Source: Odiellus spinosus
Taxonomy: Eukaryota > Arthropoda > Arachnida > Opiliones > Phalangiidae
Length of the DNA stretch: 64,000 nt
Reading direction: 5' to 3'
Assembly: GCA_963920705.1 (NCBI GenBank)
Contig: OY987226.1
Span: forward strand, 436,501 to 500,500
Below are positions 1 to 11,080 of the stretch, piece after piece (the first letter of the stretch is position 1; each line of letters opens with the position of its first letter). A model generated the notes under the pieces. The model made no database searches. It had not been told where the DNA came from and saw only the letters and a program-made list of their open reading frames with translations. Made by a program: the position numbers and the translations under genes.

Positions 1-234
1 GATAACAATGTCCAATCGTTCTCGATGTCCGGATGAATGAAGTAAAAGCTACGTGAGCCTTTCTTCGCTTCCAATTGGTTCGTTAATTAAAAGAACGCGA
101 ATGATCTAGAAGACGTGACTAAAATATCAAAAATAAATGAGAAATCATTTTGTACAGATTTGCTTTCTTTAATTCGAAGGGCGCCTCGCCAAAATCTTTA
201 CCCAAATAAACCGAATTTAGCTCTAATTAGTAAA

Positions 235-421
235 CTATCCTAGTTTCGTATCTTTAGAAAGGTTTTCGCGATCGGGGGTGGAGCCTACGTGGCCACCTGT
301 AAAGTTCCAAAATGACCGTACCTTAAAATCTAAATTACGTAAATAAGCTTTAAACAAGATGGTCAAGCCCATAGGAATAGCTAGACCCATGACATTGTAA
401 AAGAAGCTGAAAAGAATGATG
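235..421 (-). CDS. Possible terminal exon of a membrane-protein gene (partial)
   Basis: On the minus strand an open frame ends at a TAG at 237-235. From a possible CTATAG acceptor at 427-422, it would encode a hydrophobic helix (IILFSFFYNVMGLAIPMGL) followed by a polar tail with a PDREN motif and charged C-terminus. This composition resembles a last transmembrane segment plus cytoplasmic tail. I do not recognise the family. An internal GTACGG donor at the end of the hydrophobic part would instead splice toward a possible exon near position 40. No minus-strand AATAAA was seen after the stop. Upstream exons were not found, so this may be a chance open frame. Confidence 0.28.
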
Positions 422-510
422 CTATAGCAGGGGCTTGTTATGCATGCATAAACGCTCTTTGAACAATTTGAATGGCGTTTCGAGATTCCTTTAAACACGA
501 AGTTGCGTAA

Positions 511-642
511 AGTTTTTCAAATCATGTTTTTCAAATGTTTTTCAAATCATGTTTTTCAAATCATGTTTTTCAAATCATGTTTTTCAAATCATGTTTTTCA
601 AATCATGTTTTTCAAATCATGTTTTTCAAATCATGTTTTTCA
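511..642. repeat. 14-bp tandem array
   Basis: About nine head-to-tail copies of the unit TTTTTCAAATCATG, almost perfect, with one truncated copy near the left end. It is not coding. Confidence 0.95.
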
Positions 643-655
643 ACTTGGCTACTTG

Positions 656-1225
656 TGAACGCGTCTTTATATCTAATCTTTATTAATTTATCTTTTATAC
701 CCGTGTGAAAGCGGTTTTATATCTAATCTTTATTAACTTATCTTGGATACTCGTGTGAAAGCGGCTTTATATTGAATCTTAATTTTTCTTTGATACGTCT
801 GAATGCGGATTTATATCTAATTTTTATTAATTTATCTTGGATACCCGTGTGAACGTGGCTTTATATCTAATATTTATTCATTTTTAACTTAGATACCCGT
901 GCGAACAGGCATTTATGTATTATCTTGGTCATTTTATCTTGGATACTCGTGCGAACGGGACTTAATATCAATTCTTTATTAAGTCATTTTTATCTTGGAA
1001 ACGCGTCTTTATATCTATTCTTTATTAAGTCCTTTTATCTTGGATACCCTGTGAACACGCCTTTATATCTAATCTTTATTAATTTTTACCTTGGATACCC
1101 TTGTGAAGACACCTTTACATCTAATCTTTATTGTCTTATCTTGGATACCCGTGAAAACGCACCATAATATCTAAAATTTATTAATTCATTTTATCTTGAA
1201 CACCCGTGAAAACACGCCTTTATCT
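656..1225. repeat. Degenerate ~50-bp tandem array
   Basis: About eleven diverged copies of a unit of roughly 47-53 bp. Each contains a GATACCCGTGTGAACG-like core followed by a TTTATATCTAATCTTTATTAA-like stretch. The copies differ by substitutions and small indels, so the array is old. The short open frame inside it follows the repeat and is not a gene. Confidence 0.9.
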
Positions 1226-1419
1226 AATCAACCTATAAGAAAATATTGAATATCTTCAAAAATCTCTTTTATATTAAATTTAAGTTTCAGCAACATTGGT
1301 TTTAAGATTAAGTTAAATCATTTAATCTGTTTTAATTTTAATTTAAATGAATATTACGTTTCAATTCAGTAAAAGCTATAACCTCAGTAGGCTAAAATAG
1401 ACGCGAATCCAAAAGATAC

Positions 1420-1427
1420 TATATAAA
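1420..1427 (+). promoter_or_regulatory. Possible TATA box without an identified gene
   Basis: TATATAAA stands out from its surroundings, with ATAAACTAACAAGCG about 25 bases downstream as a possible start region. The next ATG (near 1480) opens a frame of only about 11 codons. There is no convincing downstream coding exon, so this may be a chance match or the promoter of a noncoding or decayed gene. Confidence 0.2.
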
Positions 1428-1680
1428 GCGTTCGTTGATCATTATAAACTAACAAGCGAGTAACGATTGCTGCTCTTCAATGAGCTGTGGAGGATATTCT
1501 TTTACAGCAAGGTAGAAGCTAATAACTGTATAAGCGAATTTTATTGGAGAGTCAAGCGCCGTGGGTGATGACGTCTTCTTCCGACGTCACGTACAGACAG
1601 AACCTCTCCGCGAACTAAAAGTTCACTGGGAGAGGTAAGAAGACGAAAGTTTTTCGATTCGAAGACGTATTTCGTCTTCT

Positions 1681-1736
1681 TGTACAACGCGAACGCCAAC
1701 GCGAACGCGAACGCCAACGCGAACGCCGCAGTGAAT
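1681..1736. repeat. Hexanucleotide repeat (GCGAAC/GCCAAC)
   Basis: An imperfect hexamer array of ACGCGA/ACGCCA units. In one minus-strand frame it would read as alternating Ala-Phe-Ala-Leu, but no splice or start signals support translation. Confidence 0.85.
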
Positions 1737-1753
1737 ACAGTACCTAGATCCAA

Positions 1754-4700
1754 CTAGGGTTGGGTCTAGCTAAAAACGCTCCTTCTATCGACTTTTACGA
1801 GATTCTCAAAAATATCATCTTGAAAATTGAAAGGACCATTTCGTTCTTTGACCACGCGTATACGAGACCACGCAGCTGCTCCCCGAATCCTAATTAGTCC
1901 ATAAGCGTCATTATTTAGTGGGTGTCTGATAATGGTTATCTAGCCCAGACCAAAATTGACGTTTTATTATTTATTTAAAATTCCATTTTTTAGCCTAAAA
2001 ACTTTAAAACCCAGCTAGATTTCGTGGTCCTTTAAAAAAAGCAACGCGTTTTTGTATAAGATAAAAGTACTTAGGGTGAATCGGCGTGATTTTGGACGCG
2101 ACTTGAAAATAATTTCGGTGGTCCACTAAAGAGAGTTACCCATAAAGCAAAAGTTCAAATCACTCTTTATTGACTGAATTTCGCGCCTTTTTTAGCCTCG
2201 AAATCTTCATATTTTTATAAATCGTCCGAACTTAGGCTCGTCCGAACTTAGGCCGATTGAACCAATATATTTGGCGTCTTTCTTCCGGTTCCATCGAATA
2301 GAGAGAAAAAAGATGATAAGAAGTTTTCATTGATCGAGAAGTAAAATATTTGGATAGTTATTTTGTAAAACTATTTTGTATCGTATTAGGGATGATTGGA
2401 ATTTATGCGCCTTTATCGTATAACGGACATATAATAGATAAACTAATCGAGACTTGCCCGAGAATTTTTTATTTATCTCTAATTTGGGTACATTAATTGG
2501 CACGGTGACCTCGATAGAGACCTTGAGAGAACGCCCCGCCCATCAATCACAATTTCTACTAAAATTTACGAAAAAAACTTTTAATTATAAGCCGTTACTA
2601 TTAGACCAATATATATATATATATATTTTTTTTTTTGTTATTAAGATTCTTTGGTTAAAAACTAGTTAGTATTTGGTAGTCGCGTACTTCTACTAGCTCA
2701 TTCGCTTTAAATTTGATTAACTGATTCGTTTATTCAACGTTTATTCGCGGATAAAGCGGAAAAGGCTCGTCTTCGGGTAAACCTGATACTTTTAACAATT
2801 ATACGAATATAGAAATTTCATTGTTTTAGTTCCGAACAATTTTATCGGAAAATAAAATATCTGAAAATATCCGAATAACGGAAGATAATGGATCGATCCC
2901 ATTCCCATTCCCAGCTCTAGTAAATTTTAAGTTTAAATCTTACCTTTGGGTTAAATAAATTAATATAAATTTACTTGATTTATGGAGACTAGGATTTTAG
3001 GTATACCTTTCCCGTTATTTCTTCCGAGCGGAATAAATAATTGCTAATTATTCTGGCTTCGAATCAGGGTTGAAATGTAAAGGAACGCCGTTCGATCAAT
3101 TTTTATCCAAGTATCGGTTAACGTTTCTGGCACGGAAACATTCCAAAAGTGATTTGAACGAACTGGTGGGACCCCGTACGCCGAGTTACGCGCTATAAAT
3201 GCATTTCGAAAGTAGACGCTTGTTTATCAAAATGCCTAGAATTTTTAGGCCAAGTTATCGTTGAATTGAAAGCGCGTCTCCCTATTGGCTATTATTTTTA
3301 AACGGAATAAACGAGCCAAGTACCGAGTCCTACGTTTACAATAGTATAGTAAAACGCGTATACTTTTCAAGTCGTGGAAATTAGCGCTTAAACCGATCGC
3401 GCCATTAGAAAGAAGACCTTCTCTAGATTATTTTAAGATCATCAAATTCTGTTTCGCCACTCGATAGAAATCGAGCGAAAGTCCAAAAATGACCCCTATA
3501 TATTAAAATCCAAATGGGCGTACAAGATGAAAAAAAATATTAGAGACTAGACCCGCGTCGATTAATAGATAAGTGGGGATTACGGGGATTGGCTGACCTT
3601 TCGCGTAATCCGGAGATACGACTCGCTTACCTGAAAAGTAGCGAAATTACCTTCGAATCAGTTATTGATATTTTCTCATATTCTCGAACTAACTCATATT
3701 TCGGAACTAACTGAAATTGATCTTATTTGGCGAACGAATTCTTAGCTTCATCGTCGAGATTTCGCCGTTTAAACCTATTTGGTTCGGTGTATCCACCGCA
3801 ATTTCTAATCGTTACTAGCCTTATAGTACCTTTATTGAACTAAGTTCCGACACGGGCCAAACTCGTAATGATAAAAATATTAGGAATTACGCGAGGCCTA
3901 GATTTCTTCGTTACAGCTGTCGCCTAATTTATATGAAAACGATTATTACCATAAATGGCGGAACTCGTCCTAAGTCTGCCAATAAGAATCTTTTTCCTAC
4001 AAAGTTTCAAAGTATTTGAATTTGAAATTACAATTCGTGATAGAGAAATATTCCACGACGCGCTTTTAAAGAAGACTTTCTTTTTCCGAACGAACGATTC
4101 TAATTCCGAACGCCCTTCCGCTTTTAAATCTCAACTTTCTTTTAACCTAGACGAAATAAAATCCCAAAATTTGCGAAAGGAACCACTCGCTCGCCTCCAA
4201 TCGAGAAACGAGCGTTACCCGTAGATTCCTTGGCCAAATTTAACAGCGTTCAGGTGGAATTAGCGCGATCGAGCCAATATTTGCCAAGTTATTGACGATT
4301 TCCTTCCAAATGAGGATTCCTTTAATGACACGCGTGAAGCGCGCCCATCAATTAGTAAGGTTGGGTTCGGTTAGTTTTATGCTTATTAAATAATACTTAA
4401 ATAAAATTACGTATTTTTTGGAAGTTGAATAAAAAAAAAATAAGCGTTTAAAATGCCTTTCCTTGAAAAAATTGTGACAATTGGGATTGGGTTAAGTGTG
4501 AATTTTTGATCGGGATAGTTTGGATCGGGCTAAGTGGGAATTGGGCGAATCGGGGTACAACCTTGAGTTTATTTTTAAATTTAGAGTTCAAATTCTTGTT
4601 AAAATTGACCGAGAATTAATTGAAATGATTGAAAATAAGTAATTTCACCCTATTTTATAAAATTAAAACGGCTGTAAAATACGAAGTTATTGAAATGTAA

Positions 4701-5264
4701 TTGCGACGGGTGATGAAATCCCGCTTAGCTTATTATAAAAACAGAGCTTCACCTTGACGAGTTCGCTCTGAAATTAAAAAATAAAAAGGGTTTATTATAC
4801 GCCTTCAATCGCGTCTAAAATTACCTTGAGGTATTGATAGACGTCATTGATACTCCAAGAACAAAAAAACCAAAATTTTTTCGCGGTTCAATTAAATTTA
4901 TTTAATGGTTTTAAAACTCTTCCGTGTTGGCTCGAATTCGAATTAGTGTTAGATCCATTCGCAACCGGACGAACATTCCAATAGGCCTTATTATAAAATA
5001 ATCTTGGAAAGGGATAAAAGAGGCGTTAAAAAGCACCCGTTTCTATCTCGGATGTTGCCTTTTTTCAAGGTTGCTACAAAGTATAGGATTTTCTATACTC
5101 GGTTGCCAACCTTGAAACTAACAAAAATAGCCGTTAAATAGAAGCCGCTTCTTTCAAAGATGTGGCACAATGGACTGAAACTCATAATATCAAAATATTT
5201 TATAGAAATGAATTATTAGTCATAATTTCCTTGAAAAATTTAGGTATAATGTATATTATAATAT
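1754..5264. other. Intergenic AT-rich DNA, no gene recognised
   Basis: I find no start-plus-splice combination, conserved domain or repeat family here. Open frames are under 90 codons and biased only by low GC. A short AT dinucleotide run followed by a T tract lies at about 2611-2638. A degenerate inverted repeat with CAAGGTTG and CAACCTTG ends lies at about 5068-5117. Confidence 0.6.
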
Positions 5265-5308
5265 CATAAGTTTATAACTTATCTTAGAAGATAAGTTATA
5301 AACTTATG
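5265..5308. repeat. Perfect 21-bp-arm hairpin
   Basis: Two 21-bp arms (5265-5285 and 5288-5308) are exact reverse complements with a 2-nt spacer. The centre, AACTTATCTT-AG-AAGATAAGTT, is the same core as the palindrome at 7379-7402. This suggests a small hairpin repeat family, not chance. Confidence 0.95.
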
Positions 5309-6377
5309 ACGTTTTTTACGAGACTCGCTATGGATAATAACGTCAAAAACACTCTGCAGCGAATGAAACGGTAAATTCGAAGATTTCCTTTATTGCCACA
5401 CTTACGAACTTTTACGTTATTTATTTTCTACAACCTATTTGATATTGAAATGGGTCGACAAAAAACAAAGTGTTATAGAACCATTCTAGTGACGCGAGAA
5501 TTACCGCGAAACGCGAATTAGAACAAATACGGGTTTCGAGTAATAATAGTCAACGATTTGATTAACTAACTGTAAAGGTTAAAAGTGTGACTAGTTCTAG
5601 GTACGCCTGTACAAATTCATTCGATTACCTTCGATCTCGTTTCAAATTATCCAAGTTCGGGGTTTTTGAATTTAGTCGCGTTCGCACTTCCTCCTATAAT
5701 TCGCCTTTAAATTTCCTATTTTTCCTATAAAATTTCAAGTTTTTTCCCCGCTCACCCTGAAACGTATTTTTGGTAAAATTTACACTTACTAATTGAGCCT
5801 AATTAAACACTAATTATCGCTTTAATTTCCCAATTAGGGACGATTAAAAAGGTCTACGTATTTTTAATACAAAATATTTCTAATATTTTCAAATTAAATT
5901 TTACAAATATTGATTGAAAATGAATTAATTTATTTATATTTACCGATGCCTAATAATATTCGTTCGTTTAATAATCAAGTCCGAATTGCAAACTTGTCGG
6001 CAAAGGTCCACTTAACAAGCGTCTCTTCTACTATCCTCGGGGTGGACTAGCCCCCCCTTAGTTGGCGTAGGAGTATGATAAGGCCAAGCAGTCGGCATCT
6101 CCTTCTATAGTTCCTCCGAGCCACGATGATGATGATGGATGCTCTATATTTTGTACACCACCTGTAGTAACGCAATTACGCCATCGTAGCTTTTACGCGT
6201 ACCCTTAAAACGCGCCATACGCTTGACAAAATAATTATTACGGACATGTATGACTTTAAAGTAAAAATAGAAGTAGCGGTACTGGCAACGAACGAGGGCT
6301 TTATAAACTCGGACTTTCTCGTCTGGGAAGTCATTACATAAACGCGTATTGTAACTGAAGTAATATCATTGGCAAAG

Positions 6378-6438
6378 ATGGCAAAGAATATTTCCTTATT
6401 ATTTATCGCCTTTTTCGTCGTTTTCATTTCGTTCAAAA
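6378..6438 (+). CDS. Orphan signal-peptide exon
   Basis: ATG at 6378 opens 20 codons, starting MAKNISLLFIAFFVVFIS, a classic short basic N-region followed by a hydrophobic core. It ends at a strong donor (AAAA|GTAAGA), leaving phase 1. No partner exon was found before 6962. In phase it could join the phase-1 acceptor at 8179 of the next gene, which would make it an alternative first exon of that secreted protein. It could also be the remnant of a neighbouring paralogue. Joining it to the acceptor-like site just before 6962 gives an immediate stop. Confidence 0.4.
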
Positions 6439-6961
6439 GTAAGAATGAACTTAAAAAGAAGGACCCTTATACCCTATAACGGCTTTAATCAGATTTAATC
6501 AAAATTAATCAAGGTTAAATCTGATTAATCCGGTTTATATAAAAATGAAATCATTTTTTACGTATAACAATTAGATATATATTGTATTATTCGTATTTTG
6601 ACAGTTAATTTAATTAGCGGATTAATTGTTCGCGTTAAAATGATGTTCGGTTTATCCGCGTACTTATCTTTAATGACGTTAAAGCGCGTTTTCAAAGTTT
6701 TACTTTGATTAAACTTTGAAGAAACTTCTCGTTTGGCAAAAAACCGCAATTTCTAATATCTCTACACCGTGCTAAATAATAACTCTAATATATTAAAAAC
6801 TAAATCGATTTCCACTTTCACTTTCCCTTTAAATTTTGGCGCGAAAATAAGTCTATGAAAAAACAAAATTAAACGGGGTTTAGTTACTATCCAATCTCGA
6901 CTATAATTTGGCTAATTAGAGATAATAATTGTCTTACGCTTTTACAAATATCAGGAAGGAA

Positions 6962-8860
6962 ATGTCACATTTATACGTGTCTTTGCTTTTATTTGCCTTC
7001 ATTATAGCTACGATTGGAGCCGATGAAAATGAGCCAAAATGCGTTGCTGACGGAATTATCACTCAAGATGAATACGACGCCGGAGAAGGACTCTTGATTT
7101 TGTTTTGTTCATACGATGGTTAATCGTATTTATATATTATCTACTATACCTATTGAACTAGATTAATATTAAGCTACGCTACGGGCCAATCGGAGCTTAG
7201 TTAAAGGGGATATCCCCTCTAAATCCCCTTTAAAGTTGTAACAAATTGTACAGTCAAAGCTAGGCTAGTCCATAAGGAACAGCACTTTAAAGGGGCAAAT
7301 TTCGAAGCAGATAAGGCCTTTAAAGGGACTGGTTAAGCGGTCTGTTTGGAATGCAAGCTTGATTGCCATTAAGATAATAACTTATCTTCTAGAAGATAAG
7401 TTCTAAACTTAAAATGGCCGCCAGCTCTGGAAATCAAGCCCGAATTGCGTAAAGTAAACTGGCTTGCGGCAGAGGCAGTCTGCTGTGTGGCGTCTGGTCC
7501 AATGAAACCAGGGTTATCCAAAGAACTAGAGCCAGTTCTAATTAAACTACCCGCTTTGAACCAGTTTAATCCACTTATAAAAAAACCACCTAAAAATCTC
7601 CCTTTTTAAATTTTTAAATCTTTTCATTGATTATTTAATTTTTTAACGCGTATTCATTGCCAATTCAAACTAGTTTTTATCTTCAGATTCAATAATTCTT
7701 ATTTTTACGAGTCTAGTGACGTTATCGTTAAGTAATTTTAAATCTTTAAAATCCAACATTTCACGGATTATTTCATTTTTTTAACATATATTCATCGCCA
7801 ATTCAATCTAGTTTTTTATCTTCAGATTAAATAATTCTTACTTCGCCGAATTTAATGACGTTATCTTTAGGTAGTTCGGAATGTTGGATAGAATTCCATT
7901 GGGTCGAATTCCCAATTAAATTTCAGATATAAATTTTGGATAAATTGTTCGTGGTTATTCAAAATTATTTAAACTCGATCCTAATTGGTTAACCCGAATA
8001 TAAAATCTTACGTTTATCCATAAAAAAAAGATAAAGACGAATAATAAAATTCAATTTAGAAAATCAAATAATTAAAGTTTTTTTATCCAGTTAAAAAAAA
8101 TTATAAGCTAGCCCAAACTAATTAAATAATTATGAATTAAAAATATCTGATCTTTAATTTTATTTCGTTTAATTGTAGTAAATGATGAAAAGGAAAAATG
8201 TTACGACCAACTTCTTTACGTAAGTATACTTATGATACGATATTTTTAAACAAAAACTTGTTTCGCTCCCGCTTCTAAATAAAGTGTCTTTAATCGTATC
8301 GCGGTCGAACCCGTAAAGGGACAAAAACGAATACCTCGATCATCATCATTACGGGAATTGCAAATACGTTAATCAGTATGCAAACTCCAAATAAAATTAG
8401 TTTTTTTATATCTTGATAGATTTACTCCAAAGGGGCCGGAGTGGATTTCAATAGCCTTAGCGATATGAGAGCGGCCATTTGCGACGAAGAAGAGAAGGAA
8501 ACAAAAATGAACGACCAGGTAACCACGGATTTACTCGTTGGTTGAGAGAGAAAACGTTACTTTTTAGAAAGTAGCGGGTTCTATTCTTATTTTGAGGTTT
8601 CAAATATCGCTTTTATTTTTAATAATATAATTGATTCATATTGGAAATAACGCGACCAAAAACGTCCGATTTGCCTTCCCAGCTCCTTTCCTAATTACTC
8701 GTTTAAAATTGTGGCTTTTGAATTCTTACCCCAGGTTATCGATATTTCGTGTAAGATTGGAAAACGAGTAAACGCCAATGACGGAGCTTTCGCTATTCTG
8801 GACGAATCAAATTGCGAACAATTTGACGAAAAGACGGAAGCGTGCCAAGAAGAAAAATAA
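6962..8860 (+). CDS. Small secreted cysteine-containing protein, 4 exons
   Basis: Exons 6962-7118, 8179-8219, 8420-8518 and 8735-8860 join in frame (phases 1, 0, 0) to 140 residues ending in TAA. All junctions are GT-AG and an AATAAA follows at 8906. The ATG at 6962 was chosen because it begins a clear signal peptide (MSHLYVSLLLFAFIIATIGA, residues 1-20). The mature part is acidic and has seven cysteines at residues 27, 49, 60, 87, 105, 126 and 136, so one is unpaired or forms a dimer. I see no membrane segment, repeats or known domain and do not recognise the family; secretion is the only function I can infer. An acceptor-like TTTACAAATATCAG at 6941-6954 hints at an upstream 5' UTR exon. Confidence 0.75.
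7195..7345. repeat. Dispersed repeat with CCCTTTAAAGGG motifs, copy 1
   Basis: This segment, in intron 1 of the secreted-protein gene, has several AAAGGGG/CCCCTTT blocks and a 27-nt block at 7238-7264 that recurs with one mismatch at 48045-48071. Related fragments occur near 24070, 52420-52485 and 61185-61210. It is a low-copy dispersed, probably mobile, sequence. Confidence 0.65.
7379..7402. repeat. Perfect 24-bp palindrome
   Basis: AACTTATCTTCT followed immediately by its reverse complement. It shares its core and part of the right flank (ATAAGTT.TAAACTTA) with the hairpin at 5265-5308. Confidence 0.9.
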
Positions 8861-8905
8861 TAATAACTAAATTATTATATATTTTAAACAGCCACGAAAC
8901 TTTTC

Positions 8906-8911
8906 AATAAA
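8906..8911 (+). terminator. Polyadenylation signal of the small secreted-protein gene
   Basis: AATAAA lies 45 bases after the TAA, a usual distance for a compact 3' UTR. Confidence 0.7.
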
Positions 8912-10465
8912 TTTCATCGCGTAGCTCAAGAATTGATTTAATTATTAGCGGGAACGATGGACATTACGAGCGCTGTTGAAGTCTGAAATAATACGATTGG
9001 TCCCAATTTATATTTACTTTTAATCAAATTTTACCAAACTTTAGGAATTAATTTAAACACCAAAAACGTGTCTAAAATCCTGAAAAAATTCTCGAATACT
9101 TTTTTGGCCTGGTGATTCTGAAAATAAAATCCCACGCTATTCCATTTTTATTTCAGTATCCCTTTAAGCGACAAAAGCTCCAGCTAAGATTTAGGTAACT
9201 CTGTAATAAATCAAGAATAATTTCCCAGTCGTTAGTCCGTCTCCACAATCTACTCAAATTTGCCTATTGAAACTGGACACGTGGCCAGTTACAATTTTAA
9301 ATCAGAAAACTTGACAGATTGTGTTTAGTAAATTAGAGTAGTTTTTTGAATCACTGCTTTTATTTTAATATCCATTAGTTCCCAGTTTCAAGTATTCTTC
9401 TTATGAACTAAACCCGGAGCTGAATTTCCATGCCGCGGATCCTTTCTCGTTCCCGAAGGTCGGAGCTCAACTGCGTGTAGTGTAATACCTCTAGAATTAT
9501 CTCAGTTATCCAAGTAAAATAAGCTTATAGATAATATAACTATTATATAGTTAAGAAACTTCAACGGGGCAAAGTTAAGTTTATTTTCGTATATCTATGA
9601 TAGCAGACGACGGCTATGGTAACCTCCAGTCCTACTCCTCCGACCTCCAGCCCTCCACTACTCAAAAGCCACTGTAGCTCATGAACTGAACTAGTCCCCA
9701 AAAAAATATGGCTTTCTACTCCCGTTATTAATCCTCCATGCGTTATGTTTCTATCGTGTATGCTCTTTGTGTCGTTGTGAAGCGCAAGCATTGGAAATTG
9801 CAAAATGGTGATTTTCATGATTGTTTAGCTCGCAAAATTTCTTCGAATGAATTATTGAAACTCTAAAGTAAGTACGAGAATTTTTGATAATTAAAAGTGG
9901 ACAGAAATATGCCTAGAATTGAAAATTGAATATTACTTTATTGCCACTGCACGTAAATGAACTATACATTTTCAGCCCAGTGTTTGGTTTACCCTAGCCG
10001 GCCTCCCCCCAGTACTACCAGTAGTGTCTATTTCAGAGTAGACCAAGGTCCAGATTTCCTATTGATATAAGGAACACGTTACGTGTAAGGTGTAACATAT
10101 TTTGGGGCTTAAACAACAGATTAAATTCTAAATAAAAGTGTAAACTAAAGTCTACATAAGTTAAATTAGTTTAATTACGCCTTAGATATGTTTCACCTTG
10201 GATCCATTTTCAAGTTGAAACGTGACAATGAGAGTTAGGCAGTTAGCATTACAACAGTGCCAAAAAGATCATTGCTTTTTTGTTGCTGCGTTAAATTCTC
10301 CGTGATAGCGGGATAGTAGCTGTAATCAATTTATATTACCTAAGTTTCAAAAGTATCTATTAGGCCCTAAATGTTAACCAATTTACCGATACAGATGAAC
10401 CACCCTTAACCCCTCAATTTTGGTGGCCCTGAAGTACTGGAGATCTTTTGAAGCTTTATATCTTC

Positions 10466-10512
10466 CTTCTGCCCAAGCCTACGGTCTAATAGACCGTAGG
10501 TTTGGGCAGAAG
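10466..10512. repeat. Near-perfect 22-bp-arm hairpin
   Basis: Arms 10466-10487 and 10491-10512 pair with a single C/T difference around a 3-nt loop (AAT). Each arm contains CTTCTGCCCAAGCCTACGG or its complement. The loop is too short for a typical pre-miRNA. It is more likely a foldback remnant. Confidence 0.9.
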
Positions 10513-10837
10513 AAGACCGGGTCTACACAGTCTGGCAACATTTTGATATTCTGCCACTAATAACTTAAGTTTTAGTATGGTCAGAAATATTTCTGGTATA
10601 GTAAGGTGTTGAATACCTTCTACAATTTAAAGAAATAAAATTATTATCATTACCAAAACTCCAGAAAGGATTCGCATACGGGGTAAACCTCATTCGATGC
10701 TTTTCCCTGGCCATCCCTAATGACTTGACTTTGATATTTCACCTTTATAATGCGCTAAAATTTAGCTATACAGGACAACCTAGTCTGTTTATAATAATTT
10801 ATTCATCAGGTAAATAAAGCTATACACTTATTGTGCC

Positions 10838-10955
10838 CTGACAAAAATAAAGTTAGTCTTAAGAGGTCTTGGGGAAGTCTTTCATTATGTCTTAAAGACT
10901 TCCCCAAGACTTTTGTAGTGTTCTTCAGATCAGACTAACTTTTTTCAGTGAAGGT
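10838..10955. mobile_element. MITE-like family A, copy 1
   Basis: About 118 bp with inverted ends (AAAGTTAGTCT... and ...AGACTAACTTTTTT) and an internal hairpin in which GGGGAAGTCTT pairs with AAGACTTCCCC. The same sequence recurs at 12371, 19091, 23640 and 24771, all inside the zinc-finger gene. No coding capacity, so it would be non-autonomous. Confidence 0.85.
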
Positions 10956-11080
10956 ATGTCAGATAGGCTAATCTCGCACCAGGGAATTGAAAATCTTAGT
11001 AGTAAACCTTGATTGTTCCCTACAATAAATGTATTAACGTATGTTTGAATTGCTTTTTCTCCTCAGTTAAATATCGAATA

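Larger units (their letters stand above)
8912..11066. other. Intergenic region upstream of the zinc-finger gene
   Basis: Apart from the hairpin at 10466 and the small repeat at 10838, I see no supported gene. An 85-codon minus-strand frame near 9.7 kb has no splice or domain support. The 5' end of the zinc-finger gene (UTR exon and promoter) probably lies in this region, because its first coding exon starts behind an acceptor (CTCAG at 11062-11066). Confidence 0.5.

Noticed and set aside
511-642. CRISPR-like direct repeats
   Set aside because: Units are contiguous with no unique spacers, in a eukaryotic intergenic region. It is a simple tandem array.
6060-6166. Minus-strand stretch with a CTACAG acceptor and a natural-looking reading frame to a TAA
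   Set aside because: The composition looks coding, but no upstream exon, domain or poly(A) signal was found. Too short to call.
9561-9818. 85-codon minus-strand frame
   Set aside because: No splice, signal-peptide or domain evidence, and low-complexity Gly/Val stretches.
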